DNA of 64,000 bases from contig NC_018396.1 in the NCBI RefSeq assembly GCF_000208865.1, forward strand, positions 310,001 through 374,000. The letters are read 5' to 3'. Below are positions 44,994-57,852 of this stretch, one piece after another (position 1 is the stretch's first letter; the number at the start of each line of letters is the position of its first letter). The notes below the pieces were generated by a model. That model was not told where the DNA came from. It was given only the letters and a program-made list of their open reading frames with translations, and did not search any database. Origin of the DNA: Neospora caninum Liverpool. Lineage: Eukaryota; Apicomplexa; Conoidasida; Eucoccidiorida; Sarcocystidae. A program made the translations under genes and the position numbers.

Positions 44994-47900
44994 CCAACGC
45001 TGTACCTTTCTGGGACGGTAAAGTACCGCGCGCGAGCAATCAAAATGCCGAAAAGAGTTACGGTAGAAAATGCAACGTGTGATGGAAGCACGTCTCCGGA
45101 TTTCACCCAGCCTCCAGTGAAGCACAGCACAGTTCGGATCTTCGACGTGGGTTTCAGCAACAAATCAAAAATATATACAGAGCTGGATTTGAGAGTGTAT
45201 GTATGTGTATATATGTCGGAATGAGGGGTAGTTCCGGGCTGTTCTGTGTCTATCTAACGCGGAATGTTTCTGCAGATCTCGGCGCTTATCGAAGACCTTA
45301 TCCACATCGAGCTATGGAAAGAGAAAATCTTTCCGTTGTTGAAGGGTCACCTGGCAACGCTGCCGTCAATCCTAAGTTACATTCCGGTACCTGCTCTCCT
45401 GGAAATTTCCTTTTTTCGACGGCTGCGGAAAGCCATCACCAAGACAACAGAGTGTAGTGTCGCGGATCCTCGACGACGGGTTGAATTTTTTTGGAACCCT
45501 CCCCCCCCTGTCACTTCTTGTTTTGTGCCAACCAAGTTCCGTCGTGCGGGCAAGGCGTGGAGTTCGGCTATGTGATCGACGCGCTGTCGCGATTCATCGT
45601 CTGCTGGGGAAAGGACGGGCAGGCTCAGGATAGCAATGCCACATTGTTCTGTCTCTTCACAGATTTACCACGAGGCCCTCCTGGTCAATCTTCTGGAGGT
45701 CTTGCTCTACCACAAGACTGCTGCTCAGGCGGCCGATGCACACCTCGTCGATCTCGTCGATTATATAAACCGACGTGTTGTGTACCTCTTGAGCAGGCAA
45801 GCGAACTCTGTCCATGCATCTATATATAGAGAGAGATGCAGAGATGGTATATTGAGGCGGCTGTGTTGAGATGTGAGACAAGCATCCGTCAATATGGTGG
45901 ACCACACGATTCGTAGTTATGCATGACCGCAATTAACAAAGTAGATTCCACGGTGCACTGTCTATTTTTCGAAAGTCTGCGGATACATCGCACATGCATC
46001 TCTCCGGGACGTGCGAAACGCAAACTTACAAGAGTGTTTGCAGCTGTACAACTCTGCTTTTGGAACTGTCTTAGCAATTGTATGTGGATTTATCTTCTAT
46101 AGTAAAGATATGTTCGGAGATTTTCGTCGACATGTACACACGAGGTAGTTTCAGGTGCTAGCTGTAAGGTGAGGAATAGAAACCCTGTTTGGCGGTTCTT
46201 GTCGGGATGTGTTTCTGTGTGTTTTTTGCTGATGGGTCTCTTCTCTCTTCAGAGACATCACGCAACTGCACAGTCCGTCGCCGAGTTTGGATACAGGCGT
46301 CCAGTTGCCGTCAGATGAAGAAGAACTGGAACGCCAGGAGACGGACTGCCAGTATAAAATCTGCATGACTTGCCTGTCCATTCTCCGATTCCTGACCGAT
46401 CACCGAGGCGGGTTGCCTGTAACCGTGACAAGTCGCCTCTTGGATCAACATGGTAATGACAAGACGGCAGACACAAGAAGCATTTAAAAGTGTTGCAGAG
46501 CGCACCTTGTAGAAAGATATAGCGTCTTCTTGATGTTGTTTCTTCGTGCGAGGCAAGACGGGTGCCTGACAAAAGTGAAAGATACCACTGAACGCGGGAG
46601 AAAACAGACGCACATCTCTCTCTTGCTCGTCCTTTTTTTCTGCGAGTAAACAGTCCATCCCGTATCGCCACACATCATCTTCGTCTTGTTGGCTGTAGCG
46701 GCAACAAAAACGCTTCGATCTGCACTCATCCCATTTTCGTTAGCAGGACTGCCTTGCGCCCACATTCAGACGGCGGAGTCTTCCCGCCTCGCTGCAGCCT
46801 CAGCGAAAGGTTGACTGAAAAAACGAGCGAAGAGGCTATGAGGGCTTCTTGTGAGAGCTGTCTCTCCCCCTTGACTCCAGACATCATTCTCTCGCTGGTT
46901 TCCTTGATGGAGCGGAAACCGTGGTACAGGCCGCGCCCGAACGGAGAAAGGGAATTCTTTGAAGATCACCAGTGAGTCTTGGTTCACCCACGCGCCGAGG
47001 CACCGGCTGAAAAGGCGGTGACGTGAATTGACAGAAAAAATATTCCGCAGGAATCTGCTCAGAACTTAACGCGTTTTACCGCCTCGCATGCCTCGACGCC
47101 GCAGTCAGCGGGCTACTTAGCGAAAGCAAAAGAAAAATCCACACACTTTCCAATGCCGTTACATGCACATACGCCTACGCCCGTTTTCACATACAAATAA
47201 CTATATATATACAAATAAGTACATAAATGTGTACATACATATATATCTATATGCATGTATGAAAATGAACAAGTAGAGAGATGGATACCCGTTTTTTCGG
47301 CTGTGACTCGTGGTCTGGCTGAGAGCAGGTGGACGATTCAAAGGAGTGACGAGGCGAGCATGCCGAAAGTGGAGGCCCAAGTGAGACTGGAAAATCCGAG
47401 CTACGCTTGAGCTCTAGGCGTCGCAATGTGTACAGACGTAAACCCATAGAAGAATAAATAGACATAAAAATGTATATATTTGTTTCTTTAGTCATACGCA
47501 CATAATATATCTATATATAGTAGGAGCGATATCAGGGCGACAGCTGCTGTCAGACATCGAGAGGAGATCGCATTCGTGTCGAGCGGTTCGTCTTCGGTTT
47601 GGTCTTGTTCGACTCTTCAGTTTGGTCTTGTTCGATTCTTCAGTTTGGTCTTGTTCGATTCTTCATCCATTGACTGCACACTTCTTTGGGATCTGCATAA
47701 AGCTTGCCACTGGTGCCAAGAATCTTTGCCGTTTGGAGTTACCCGCTGGCGCTGCATGTTCTCTCTTCCACTCTGCCAGGTGTGGCTGTCGATCTACAAC
47801 CTCGTGATGGATCAGGAGTGTCGCAACAGGCAAGCTGACACGCTTAAGGGTTCACGCAGGTCCACGTGTCTGAACGGCGAAAGCGTCAGTTAAAACGCCA

Positions 47901-48547
47901 GGGTTGCCTGTGACCGCATGCATTTCGCTGAGAGCCTCTACAAGATGCAGCCTCGTTCCTTACTCTCGAGAGCCCACTGTTTCTCACCTCTTCTTCCGTG
48001 ACTCCAGCAGGGGCGAGCTCCGAGAAAATCACCCCGTTATGCTCGGCGATCGTGTGTGTTCACACTGGTATAACTCGAAGAAACCGAGACTTTCTAGAAC
48101 CTAGGATACTGCATGCGTGACCCGAGTAATGAGACACAGACAACCACGTTATGGGATGAGGCGCACACCCGCTCAGGGGAATTCGCAAAGCCTCCAGAAC
48201 ACGTCCTCTCCGATCTGCCCCGCCTTGAAGAGGGGAAAACCCAAGCCGTGTGCAGTGCAGGATTCTGGAAACACTCTGTTTGCGATATTCTCGAGAGCTG
48301 AACTTTTCGTCTCTGCTTCTGCCTCCTCTCCCTTCAGATACGAGATGACCACGTACAGACGCGACACACTCTTGAGGGTAAGGGCAAACAACCCGGCATG
48401 CAACTTGTTCTCACGCACGCCTATGCAGATATGGGCAACAAAATGGAGTGAAACGCATTCGAAACTTTCAGCCAAGTCGTGTACTTCTCTATAGGTGTAC
48501 GCTTATTCAAGGAGACATATTGGTCTCTCTGTTCGATCTCTCCATGC

Positions 48548-48583
<36 letters not shown>

Positions 48584-50924
48584 ATGAGTTTTACGCTTCA
48601 GGTTGTCCCCATCGATTTGAAGGTGCTGAGGCAGTTCGCGGAATCCACTGTCGCGTGCGTTCTGTCTCAGAAACCTGTCCGTGATTCCGTCACTCTTTCG
48701 CACATCTCCATGCAGTTCATGCAATTCCAGCCTTTCTCTGTGTAGTTCAAGTTTTCTGCATCTGCACAAATGGTCCGTATGACGTTTTGCGTTGAGGGCC
48801 CTGGAGAAAGGCCACTGGAAGCTGAGTGCGCAGAGGGTGCGTTTTTCCTTACTCGCTGGGAGACGAACCAACCCGTTTCTCCGGTGTCAGCTACGCAGAC
48901 ACCTGAACGAGACCGTCCACGACCAGATTCCCCCCCTGATGGATTTGCATCGAGTGCTCGAAGTGAGGAAATATCTGCACAAGGCTGAGAGCGCGTCAAA
49001 AGGGAGCGAAGGAAGCCTGGAAAGCTTAAGCCCGTTTTCCAACACGGCCAGGAAACCAAGAAAAACCGATTTTTTTCGGACTTTTCTGTGCCCCTCTAGA
49101 ATAAAGTGACAGTCCTATTTCCTTGTGCATGCGACGGCTCAACAACTCCGGGTGTCCTCTCTCCGGCTTATATATTAAGCTTCTCTTTTTCAAACAAGAC
49201 AATTCCAGCAACAGCGTCTACACGGTTTTACGTGGACACGCGTTTTCCAAACACACGCATCTCTCTGGTTCTAATACATATAACCGTACATACATGCATA
49301 CAAACATACACATACTACACATAGGTACGTACATTCAAATACAGAGAGATATATCTATATAAGCATATGTCAGCTTATATGCGTGTATATATAGACAAAA
49401 GGATGCATAAAAAATAACTACAACTACATTCATATATATATATATATATATATATGTACAGATATATACAAAGTAGTCACGGAAGCACATGTATATACAA
49501 ATCTACAAACCTACAAATAAACACGTCTAAATGCATCTCCCAATTTAAATCAATATATATATATATATATATGCGCACCCACAATGTTGGTGGGAACCTC
49601 GTATCGTGTTTCTTTGAAGATATGGTTTGTTTCTGGCCCATCCGTTTTTCGAATTTGTTTCCTTAAAAGAGTAGATTTTCAGGTTCCGAATGTTTACGCT
49701 TTGTCAGCAACTGGCAATCACTGGCCAGCATCCTGAGGAGAAACACAGAATTCCACCCATCTTGGTGGAGCTGGTGAGCCCTTGTGCCCCTGTCGAATCC
49801 ATTACCTTGATGCGCCTACCCAAATACTCAGACTTGTCTTTTTACGGAGTCGAGATGGCTGTCCCAGCTTCCATATCCCCATATATACACATGATATCCG
49901 CATATTTGTAGGCACAGAGTTATGTATATACTTGTTTTCGTATAAACAGCTCTAGACATATGCACATATATGTACATACATATATATGTGTGTATATAGA
50001 TATATGCATGTAAATACGCGTTCGCGCTTGCAATTCGGTTCAATGGCAGATGCGCTGTGGAGCCAGGATCAGTGATACACAGTACGTGTTGGCCACTTTG
50101 TTTGAATTCCAGGGTTTGACGCAGCCCTCACACGCGCGGAAGCTCGCTTGCGATGTTGTTGTGCGGCAGAGCGCAGAAGTTCGCGAGACGCTCCTCGAAC
50201 GCTACGCCGGCAAGTGGGACGAAATTGCAGACGAGCAGAAAGAAGTGTTCAGCAAAACCCAAAAGGATGATCTCTCCCGCCTCTCCAACAGTATGATGTC
50301 TCTGCCCCTTGACTCCGTCACCAGCAGGCGATGCAGAACATGCGGTCGTCACGTAAGCGCTTTTCTTCTGGCCACCCCAGACGATGCCAAAAACCGCGGC
50401 CTCGACCAACGTACAATTGCACATCCCGTGTGGATATACGGCTGTTTATCCCAATATATACATATTGAAATATAAGAGATATCTGTGTATATCCAGTCTA
50501 TCTAGTCTTTCTGCTGATCTATCGATATATATATATATATATATTTATGGATGCCGAGTGCATATCGGTACACATGCATGTATGTATATATATGCTTATA
50601 AAGGTGTGTATGCCTATCCATGAGTATCTAGTCTCTTTCTCTGTGTAGATAAATGAATACGAAGACCCACCTTTACGCATATATATATATATATATATAT
50701 TTATACACCTTACTTGGGGGTTGTGTTTTCCGTTTCCGTTGCGTGCTTTTCTGGGGGATGAAAGGAGGCGTAGGCCGCTCGTTGTCCTTTTATTGTCGTT
50801 TTCTCAGGCTGACCAGAGGTGTGCAAAATGCAAAGTTGAGTGGTATTGCAGTCGCGAGTGCCAAATCAGCGACTGGCGAAGCCATAAAGAAGTTTGCAGA
50901 GCTGTCTCGTCTCCACCGACATGA
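43565..50924 (+). CDS. ZMYND10: ZMYND10 (DNAAF7) orthologue, axonemal dynein assembly factor with MYND zinc finger
   Basis: Thirteen exons: 43565-43716, 44798-44906, 45276-45386, 45663-45796, 46253-46452, 46881-46971, 47329-47380, 47780-47829, 48338-48377, 48891-48962, 49708-49773, 50113-50352, 50808-50924. They give 477 residues (human protein 440), collinear with human ZMYND10 throughout: IEDLIHIELWKEKIFP, HEALLVNLLEVLLYHK, QVWLSIYNLVMD and LERYAGKWDEIADEQ. The C-terminal MYND finger is complete (CRTCGRH, then RCAKCKVEWYCSREC and HKEVC) with its seven Cys and one His. ZMYND10 acts in the cytoplasm with chaperones to preassemble dynein arms of motile cilia. Here the only motile axonemes expected are in male gametes, so stage-restricted expression is inferred. 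Introns 4 and 8 use GC donors (CAG/GCAAGC). The exon 11 acceptor was chosen because it restores phase and alignment. Confidence 0.95.
44957..44989. repeat. (TA)n microsatellite in ZMYND10 intron 2
   Basis: A perfect TA run of about 16 units between exons 44798-44906 and 45276-45386. Confidence 0.95.
47595..47663. repeat. 23-bp tandem repeat, three copies, ZMYND10 intron 7
   Basis: The unit CAGTTTGGTCTTGTTCGATT plus CTT occurs three times; the first copy has two substitutions. It lies shortly upstream of the exon 8 acceptor. Confidence 0.9.
48549..48580. repeat. (TA)n microsatellite in ZMYND10 intron 9
   Basis: A perfect TA run of about 16 units between exons 48338-48377 and 48891-48962. Confidence 0.95.
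49434..49572. repeat. Two (TA)n runs in ZMYND10 intron 10
   Basis: TA runs at about 49434-49456 and 49552-49572, with AT-rich sequence between them. Confidence 0.9.
50524..50702. repeat. Two (TA)n runs in ZMYND10 intron 12
   Basis: TA runs at about 50524-50545 and 50680-50702, in the intron that splits the MYND finger. Confidence 0.9.
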
Positions 50925-51266
50925 GCGCAAAAACAGGGAATTGCGCACTCTTCGTTGACGCTTCGATGCATCCCTCTTTTCTCGAATTGGGGCCTGTCCT
51001 TTTTGACCTGCAGAAAACTGGAGACATATCTCTTCTCGTGCCTCTCGAACCAACATACGGCCATCCGTAAACATACCATCGTGGTATATGTATATATATA
51101 TATATATATATACCTGCATGCACTTCCTTGCATGGAGAGAGCAGTAAACTCGACATGATGGCGCGCTTCACTGTATATATCTTTGGATATCCAGCACACC
51201 ACATTCGCTACACTCAACAACATGCATACCCACATATATATATGTTCATCAGCGCACACATATAAG

Positions 51267-51297
<31 letters not shown>

Positions 51298-51564
51298 GAC
51301 ATGTGTAGATGTGGGAGAAAATCGCATGCGCTTGTTGCCACGGGGAAGAATGCGATGCTCTCACCAGGTCCTGAGCAGCTCTACCGAATTCGAGCACACG
51401 CGGAGCAAGTTCGCTTTGAATTCTGAAAATGTACTACTGGCTTTCCTACGAGAGCCCGTTCTGCTTCTTAAACTCCCTTCGAGATTCATATCTCTAGCTG
51501 TCTATGTCCATATCTCTATACCCACGTATATACATGTATATAGGTCTATTTGTGTCTGTGTCTT

Positions 51565-51621
<57 letters not shown>

Positions 51622-52665
51622 ATGGATAGAGTTGTCGGTTTCGGTTTGTCTACCGGTCTCACAGTTTCCCCCTCGGCGTTTCGTAGAAAGGAAGTCGTTT
51701 TCTCAAGAACTAACGCGATCTCCTACTTCCTAGTACCATTCGTGAACTCTTTTGGTCTGGTCTTAAGTACGCAGTGATCTAACTAGATACACGGAACTTG
51801 ACAAGCAATAGTAGATTTTTTTCCGTTTCCCTCCCCTTGTTTTTTTGTCACTTTCCTCGCGCCAGCCTCAAACTGCCTGCGTCGGCGAGCGCTCGTGGTT
51901 CTATAAATCTTCTCTTGTGGGGAAATGAGCTAATACTGGACCGAGATGTCAATGCCATCGTCTCTCTTGTCAAAACCAAATCTTAAGGGGCTTTCCTTCC
52001 TTTTTTTGCAAGTTTCTGTCTGAACTCCCCACCTTTTTTGTCCAACACAGACGTCCGCCCATCGATCCAAACCGAATCGTACACAACTACATACGCCTCT
52101 CTTTCTATATATAAATATATATGCATATACATATAGAAATGAGAATGTATGTGTGTACATTTATATATGCGAGTATATATGTTTTTTATAGAGGTGGATT
52201 TGTGTAACCCTTTTTCTGTACAAAATGTCTGGGCGGATTTACCACGCAGAATCGCTCTGTCTCCACAAAAATGGAGCCGCTCAATAAACACGTTTCGCTC
52301 GAAGGGGACTCAGAGATGCATGCGGCACCTGTCGCTCTTTCTCTCTCTCTCTCTCTCTGTAGGCGCGCCTATTTCTTGGTCCCTTTCTCTTTGTGTTTTC
52401 AGTCCTGGACAATGCATACCCCTTCGATGTGTGCGTGACTGTTGCACTGCGAGCAGAGAGACGCCTAAAGTGACCTTGAACGCAATCGCGCGCACTCTTC
52501 GGTACACATGCAGCCGAGAGTGACAGGTTGCGAGACGCAAGATACTTTTATCCCCTTTTCAAAAATCAGTTTTTTTACACGCACAGGAAAGACGCAAGGC
52601 ACTCAGGCGCACATTGAGCACTAAACGAGCAGGCGAAAGCAGATATTAGCGAGATGCAGAAGATC
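50925..52665. other. Convergent 3' region between ZMYND10 and RPT4
   Basis: The two genes end facing each other, leaving about 1.7 kb for both 3' UTRs. It contains TA runs at about 51090-51113 and 51270-51295, a compound (TC)n(TA)n run at 51566-51619 and a short TC run near 52341-52360. No coding exon was seen. Confidence 0.6.
51566..51619. repeat. Compound (TC)n-(TA)n microsatellite
   Basis: About nine TC units followed directly by about eighteen TA units, in the shared 3' region of the convergent ZMYND10 and RPT4 genes. Confidence 0.93.
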
Positions 52666-53066
52666 TCAAAAGTCGTAGTCGATCGTGCTCTCAAGCTTTT
52701 TGTTATCTGCCAACTTCCGAGCAGCCTTGAAAAAATCTTCTTCAACAACGTAGTCTCTCTCTGCTCGAATCGCAAACATGCCTGCATGCAAGACAACCCA
52801 AACGCTCCGACAACTCGATTCCGAGATTCGCCGAACCCATCAGCTGCGTTTCTTCCGCCGCCCGAGAGCTCTTCTGCCTTCACAAGGCTCGGGGGGCGAA
52901 CGCTAAACGTCGACGCGCTCGTGCGCCCGCTACTGGATGTCTTTTGGCCATTCTATCAATCGGCCCATCCAGCGTTTCCCCCTCCTAGTCTCTTCATAAA
53001 AACACGGAGTGACATGCGCACACACACCCCACTTTGAAATCTACACACGCACACGAACGACACCTA

Positions 53067-53101
<35 letters not shown>

Positions 53102-54192
53102 ACATGCATACATGTATGTATATTTGGTACCTTCTCTGTCGATCGACCTGTCTCCTTTTTCAGATCTATATGTATGTATTTTTAGGACATCTCTTTCCGT
53201 GTATCTGTTCGCCCCCCTATAACCATGTCGCCGTCTGCGTATTTGAGCGTATATGCACGTGCGTGGGAAGGAAAGAATTTCTCACCCGCCTCAGTGCATA
53301 CGTTTCGCAAGTCGGCGCCGTTGAATCCATCGCACAGCTTGCAGATGGCCTCGTAGTCTGAAGGAGAAACAGATAACCACGGAGACGCACAAGACGGTGA
53401 AACAAAAAGCCTCTGAGAGACAAGAAACGAAAGTGACTGGTGTTCCGTCCAGCGGGGAAGTTCACGCCGAAAACGTATAACCGAGAACCGAAGTAGAAAC
53501 GCACAGATTAATCTAACTATACATTTTTATGGTTTGTATCTAGTTGACTCCATTTAAGTTAAGGAGCCCTTTGTTTACAGTTTGTACCGTTCGTTATATT
53601 CGATGACCTTATGTGCTCACAGTGGTGTGATTCAAGATGAAAAGCACACTCAACACTATGAACGTCGGCAGACCTATCGAAACAGCTTGCGACTATCCAT
53701 CCAGTATCCCTCCACGCATCTTTAATAATTGTCTCTGTCTCTTCCTCCATGTCTCACTCTCTGAACGTATTTGCTCATGCCTACCTACCTCTACCTCTCT
53801 TGTCTAGAGATACAATGCTCTGGAGATCTACACGAGCTTCTCTTTAGCCATAGAAATATATATATGCATACATATACATAAATAAATATACATATACATA
53901 TCTTTTTTCTCGAAAAATGATTGATGCACGTAGAGGTGTCGAGGTTGAACCTCGTTTTGCTTCTCACCGATGTCGCCCTGTTTGGCGATTTTGCTGGAGT
54001 GGATTTTCAAGATGTCGACGCGCGCTGTCTCGTTAGGCAGAGGAATTTCAATTTTGCGGTCTGCAGAAAGGAAGGCCCCACGAGCTTCAGAAAACCATCA
54101 AACCTCGAAAACTCTAATCGCATGCGCTCAGCTCAACGCCGCAAACATACATTCACGCCTCTCCTCTCTGCACGTACACAATGATCTAGATA

Positions 54193-54224
<32 letters not shown>

Positions 54225-54225
54225 C

Positions 54226-54271
<46 letters not shown>

Positions 54272-57200
54272 GTGAGTAGACATGTATAACTATATATATA
54301 TAAATATATATACTTGTAGACACGTACACATGCGCATACAATTTGGTTAAGAATCAGTGCATTTCGGTGTATGTATCATTGAATACTTGTAACTATATAT
54401 ATATATATATATATGTCTTAATACAGTACTTGACTCTCTGTAGACTGACACAAATACGGGTAAGACGTGCCACGCCACATACACCTATACGACCAGGTAC
54501 ACATGTGCATGCATATATATATATATATGCGGCGACGGGCAAAGAGTATACGTGGACCATTACACCTATATACAGGCGCCTCTGGATCTCTCCGTATCTC
54601 GACAAACGCGCAGTAGAATGGTTTCTGCAGTTGCTGAAAAAATCATCCACGAGTCGTGTGCGTGTCTGTGGGGCTTTGGAAGTTTATCAAAGAGGGGCGC
54701 ACCGAGACGGCCAGGACGCATAAGCGCAGGGTCGAGGACATCTGGTCTGTTTGTGGCCATGATGATCTTCACAGCTCCGAGTTCATCGAAGCCATCGAGT
54801 TGATTCAACAGCTGCAGGAAAGGGAAAGAGACACCGCCCTTCCAGATGCTTCACAAATACTCTCTCCTCGAAAAGACTACGAGAACACAGAAACGGCGAG
54901 AGAGAGAAAGCGTTAGATATCTATATATATGCATACATACATGCATATATATAGATATACCTCGGTACAGAGCGCCGCCTAAAGAGGTATATAATGTATA
55001 CAGAGTGATGGAGATTTAGCGTTGGATATAGAGGTGTGCATTGATTTATTTGTGTATATATAAAATATATATATATATATATATATATAAAAGAGCTACA
55101 ATTTCAGGTTTTCCAGATTGGCGGTTGCCTTCGTTAACCCACACCCCAAAAGAGGGAGAGAGCAAAGGAGGGCCGTCGATGATTCGGCGTTTTCTGCAGT
55201 CTATGGTCATCCTTTTATAGCTTTCTTTGTCGGGAACTTGCTCGAAGGACACACCGGAAACCTCACTCTGTACACGGATGTGTGCGCTACCGATATCATC
55301 CTGTTTCCTGGTCTCCAAGCTCCACGGGCATAGCATAAATAGAAACACATACAAATACATGCACATAGGCAAATAGATACATCTCTCTATATATACCATT
55401 TTATGCATATATATATATATATATATATATAGTTGTAGAGCTACGGAGTTGTTTGCCGGAGCGATTGCGGTCCGTGCGCCGTGTCTGGAGACATGTTGAA
55501 TCCATGGAAACAGAAAAAAGTAGGCCTGAAAAAAATCGCTTTGGTTTCGAGCAGCGCTCACCTCCATGAGCGTGCGCTGAATTTCGCGGTCTGCAGAGGT
55601 GCCTTGGGAGAAGCGGCGACCGCCGATGGCGTCAATTTCATCCATGAAAATGATGCACGGTTCGTGGTCTCGGGCATACGCTGAGCAAGAGCAGAGAGAA
55701 TAAGAAACGCAGAGAGCATGACGAAGCAGAGAGAAGAGAAACTCAGAGCGAGGCAGAGAACCCGAGAACGAGGGCGCAGCGTCGGGACCACGGAGGACGC
55801 GAGGCGAAAGAGAAAAAGCGGATGAAAAAGGAGAAGAACCAGAAGAAACGGGGAGAGAGCGCAAGGGAAGAAGAAAGAAGGCGAGAAGAAAGATGGAGAG
55901 AGGACACTGAGGCCTCCAAAGGGAGCGAGAAAAGGCAAGCGGAGATGGGAGCAGAGACGAGTCGCAAACGAGAAGAGATCAAGCAGCTGCGCAAGGACCG
56001 ACGAAAACGCCTTCGCGCGAGAGGCATGTGTCCGCCGCTGTAAATCGGAAGAAGAGCCTCTCTGTGCCGCCGAGCCCGTGCACGTCTAAACTGGGGATCA
56101 CGACAAATTTTCAGATCTTTCCTCTTTGAAGCGCACAGCTCAGCGTGTGATTGTTCCCTTTTCCATTGACCGTCCCCTAAAGCAGTTGTGTCTCGGCACA
56201 GAAAAGACAAAGCTCGCAAGTCTCGCCTCTTTCTCTCTCTGATGCGCCTTGTTTCGCTAGGCCATGCAGCCTGTTGTTTTGTTTTCCTGGCGTTCGATTT
56301 CTTGCACTTGGCACGGCTCTGCCACGTTTGCCTAGAAAGGTCTCGCCTTACCAAACATCTCGCGAATGACGCGTGCACTTTCGCCAATGTACTTATCCAC
56401 AATGGCCGAAGCGACGACTTTCATGAAGTTGCAATTCATGTTCGACGCCATCGCGCTGCATGCAGAAGAGGCCATCGGAAGGATGCGCCGGTTCAAAATC
56501 CCACAACGTCCTTTCCAAATCTCTCTATATTTAGAGAGGCCGACGTAGAGATGGAGGAAAGACACGGTATCCAGATTTGCATAGAGCATATGTCGATAGA
56601 AAGACCGAGGAAGATCGGGATTCATGACAACGAATAGATAACTCCAGGGCGCCAGGTACTCGGCGAAAATCCAGGGAAAGACCGAGCTGTCTCGCACGCA
56701 TGCAGAACACACTTAGAGACAGGCCGCGCTGTTCCATCGTGCTCCTGCGCGCCTCTCTCTCTCACACCCGAAGTTCCTCCAAAAGGACGCCTTCCAACAC
56801 GCTTTGAATATAGAGATACAAACGCGTGCACTTACAGCCGTTGGTGAGAGATGGAAATCAACAAACCGAGAAAAAAACACAGAAATATTCGTATATATAT
56901 ATATATATGTATAGGCATATACAAATATGTACACACATGCATATTTGCTACATGCGTTTATAGGTGCGAATTGGGGTGGACAGCACACGCATGCTGGGTC
57001 TCTGCCCCAAGTTCTACAAGTAGTGTTTGCAATTTGGTGGTTTTCTTCCTGGTGCTTGTACGGGATGCACGGCTCGGATTCATGTAAGGCAGCCACAGGA
57101 GACGCACCGAGCAAGAAGGGTTTTCCCTGTCCCCGGGGGGCCGTAGAGGAGAACGCCTTTGGGCGTTTTGATCCCCACTCTCTTGAAGAGTTCCGGGTTC

Positions 57201-57819
57201 GTCAGAGGCAACTCGATCACCTCTCGCATTTGGCGAATCTGTTCGCTGAGACCTCCCACTTCTCCGTACTGCACACTTCCAGGATCCTCGTGGAGCATGT
57301 TGAAGACGAGAGGATCCACTTCTCTCTGCAACTTGCGCATCACCGTCAACGTCGTCATGTCCTAAAAAGAATACACGCAACCCACGGCCTCACCCTCATC
57401 AAACAATCTTCCCATATAAATATATATATATATATATATATATCAAAGTAGATGACCATATACGTGTAAATGTATGGATGTGTCGTGGAGGATTCGTTTC
57501 CTTTCTATAGAGGGCGCCGACGTCCCGTTTGATGGGGGCGAGATTCTTGACTGTTCTTGACTTCACGAGTCCTCGGGCGAGGCAGTCTTCCCGCAGCCTA
57601 CAAGCATCTGCGACGCACTGCGCAGAAGATACCTGGAAGTCTACAGCATTCAGAGCGTGCACACAGGCGGGGCATAGAGAGGCAGTAACGCGTCTTCTAA
57701 AAAAGCACACATGTAGCGCGACAGGCCTAGATAAACATGAGAATGCCGCTAGCCTTGCTTGTCTATACATAAATGTAGAGATACACATACCTAGACGGAC
57801 AATATTGTGTGTACCATTC

Positions 57820-57852
<33 letters not shown>

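Noticed and set aside
49682..49773. Earlier acceptor at 49681-49682 for ZMYND10 exon 11
   Set aside because: It gives the wrong phase after exon 10. The acceptor at 49706-49707 restores frame and gives exact alignment to the human protein (VLE/QLAITGQHPEEK).
54181..54330. Regular TA/CATATA tract considered as a CRISPR-like or centromeric array
   Set aside because: It is a simple-sequence microsatellite inside an RPT4 intron. There are no unique spacers, and a eukaryotic context makes CRISPR impossible.
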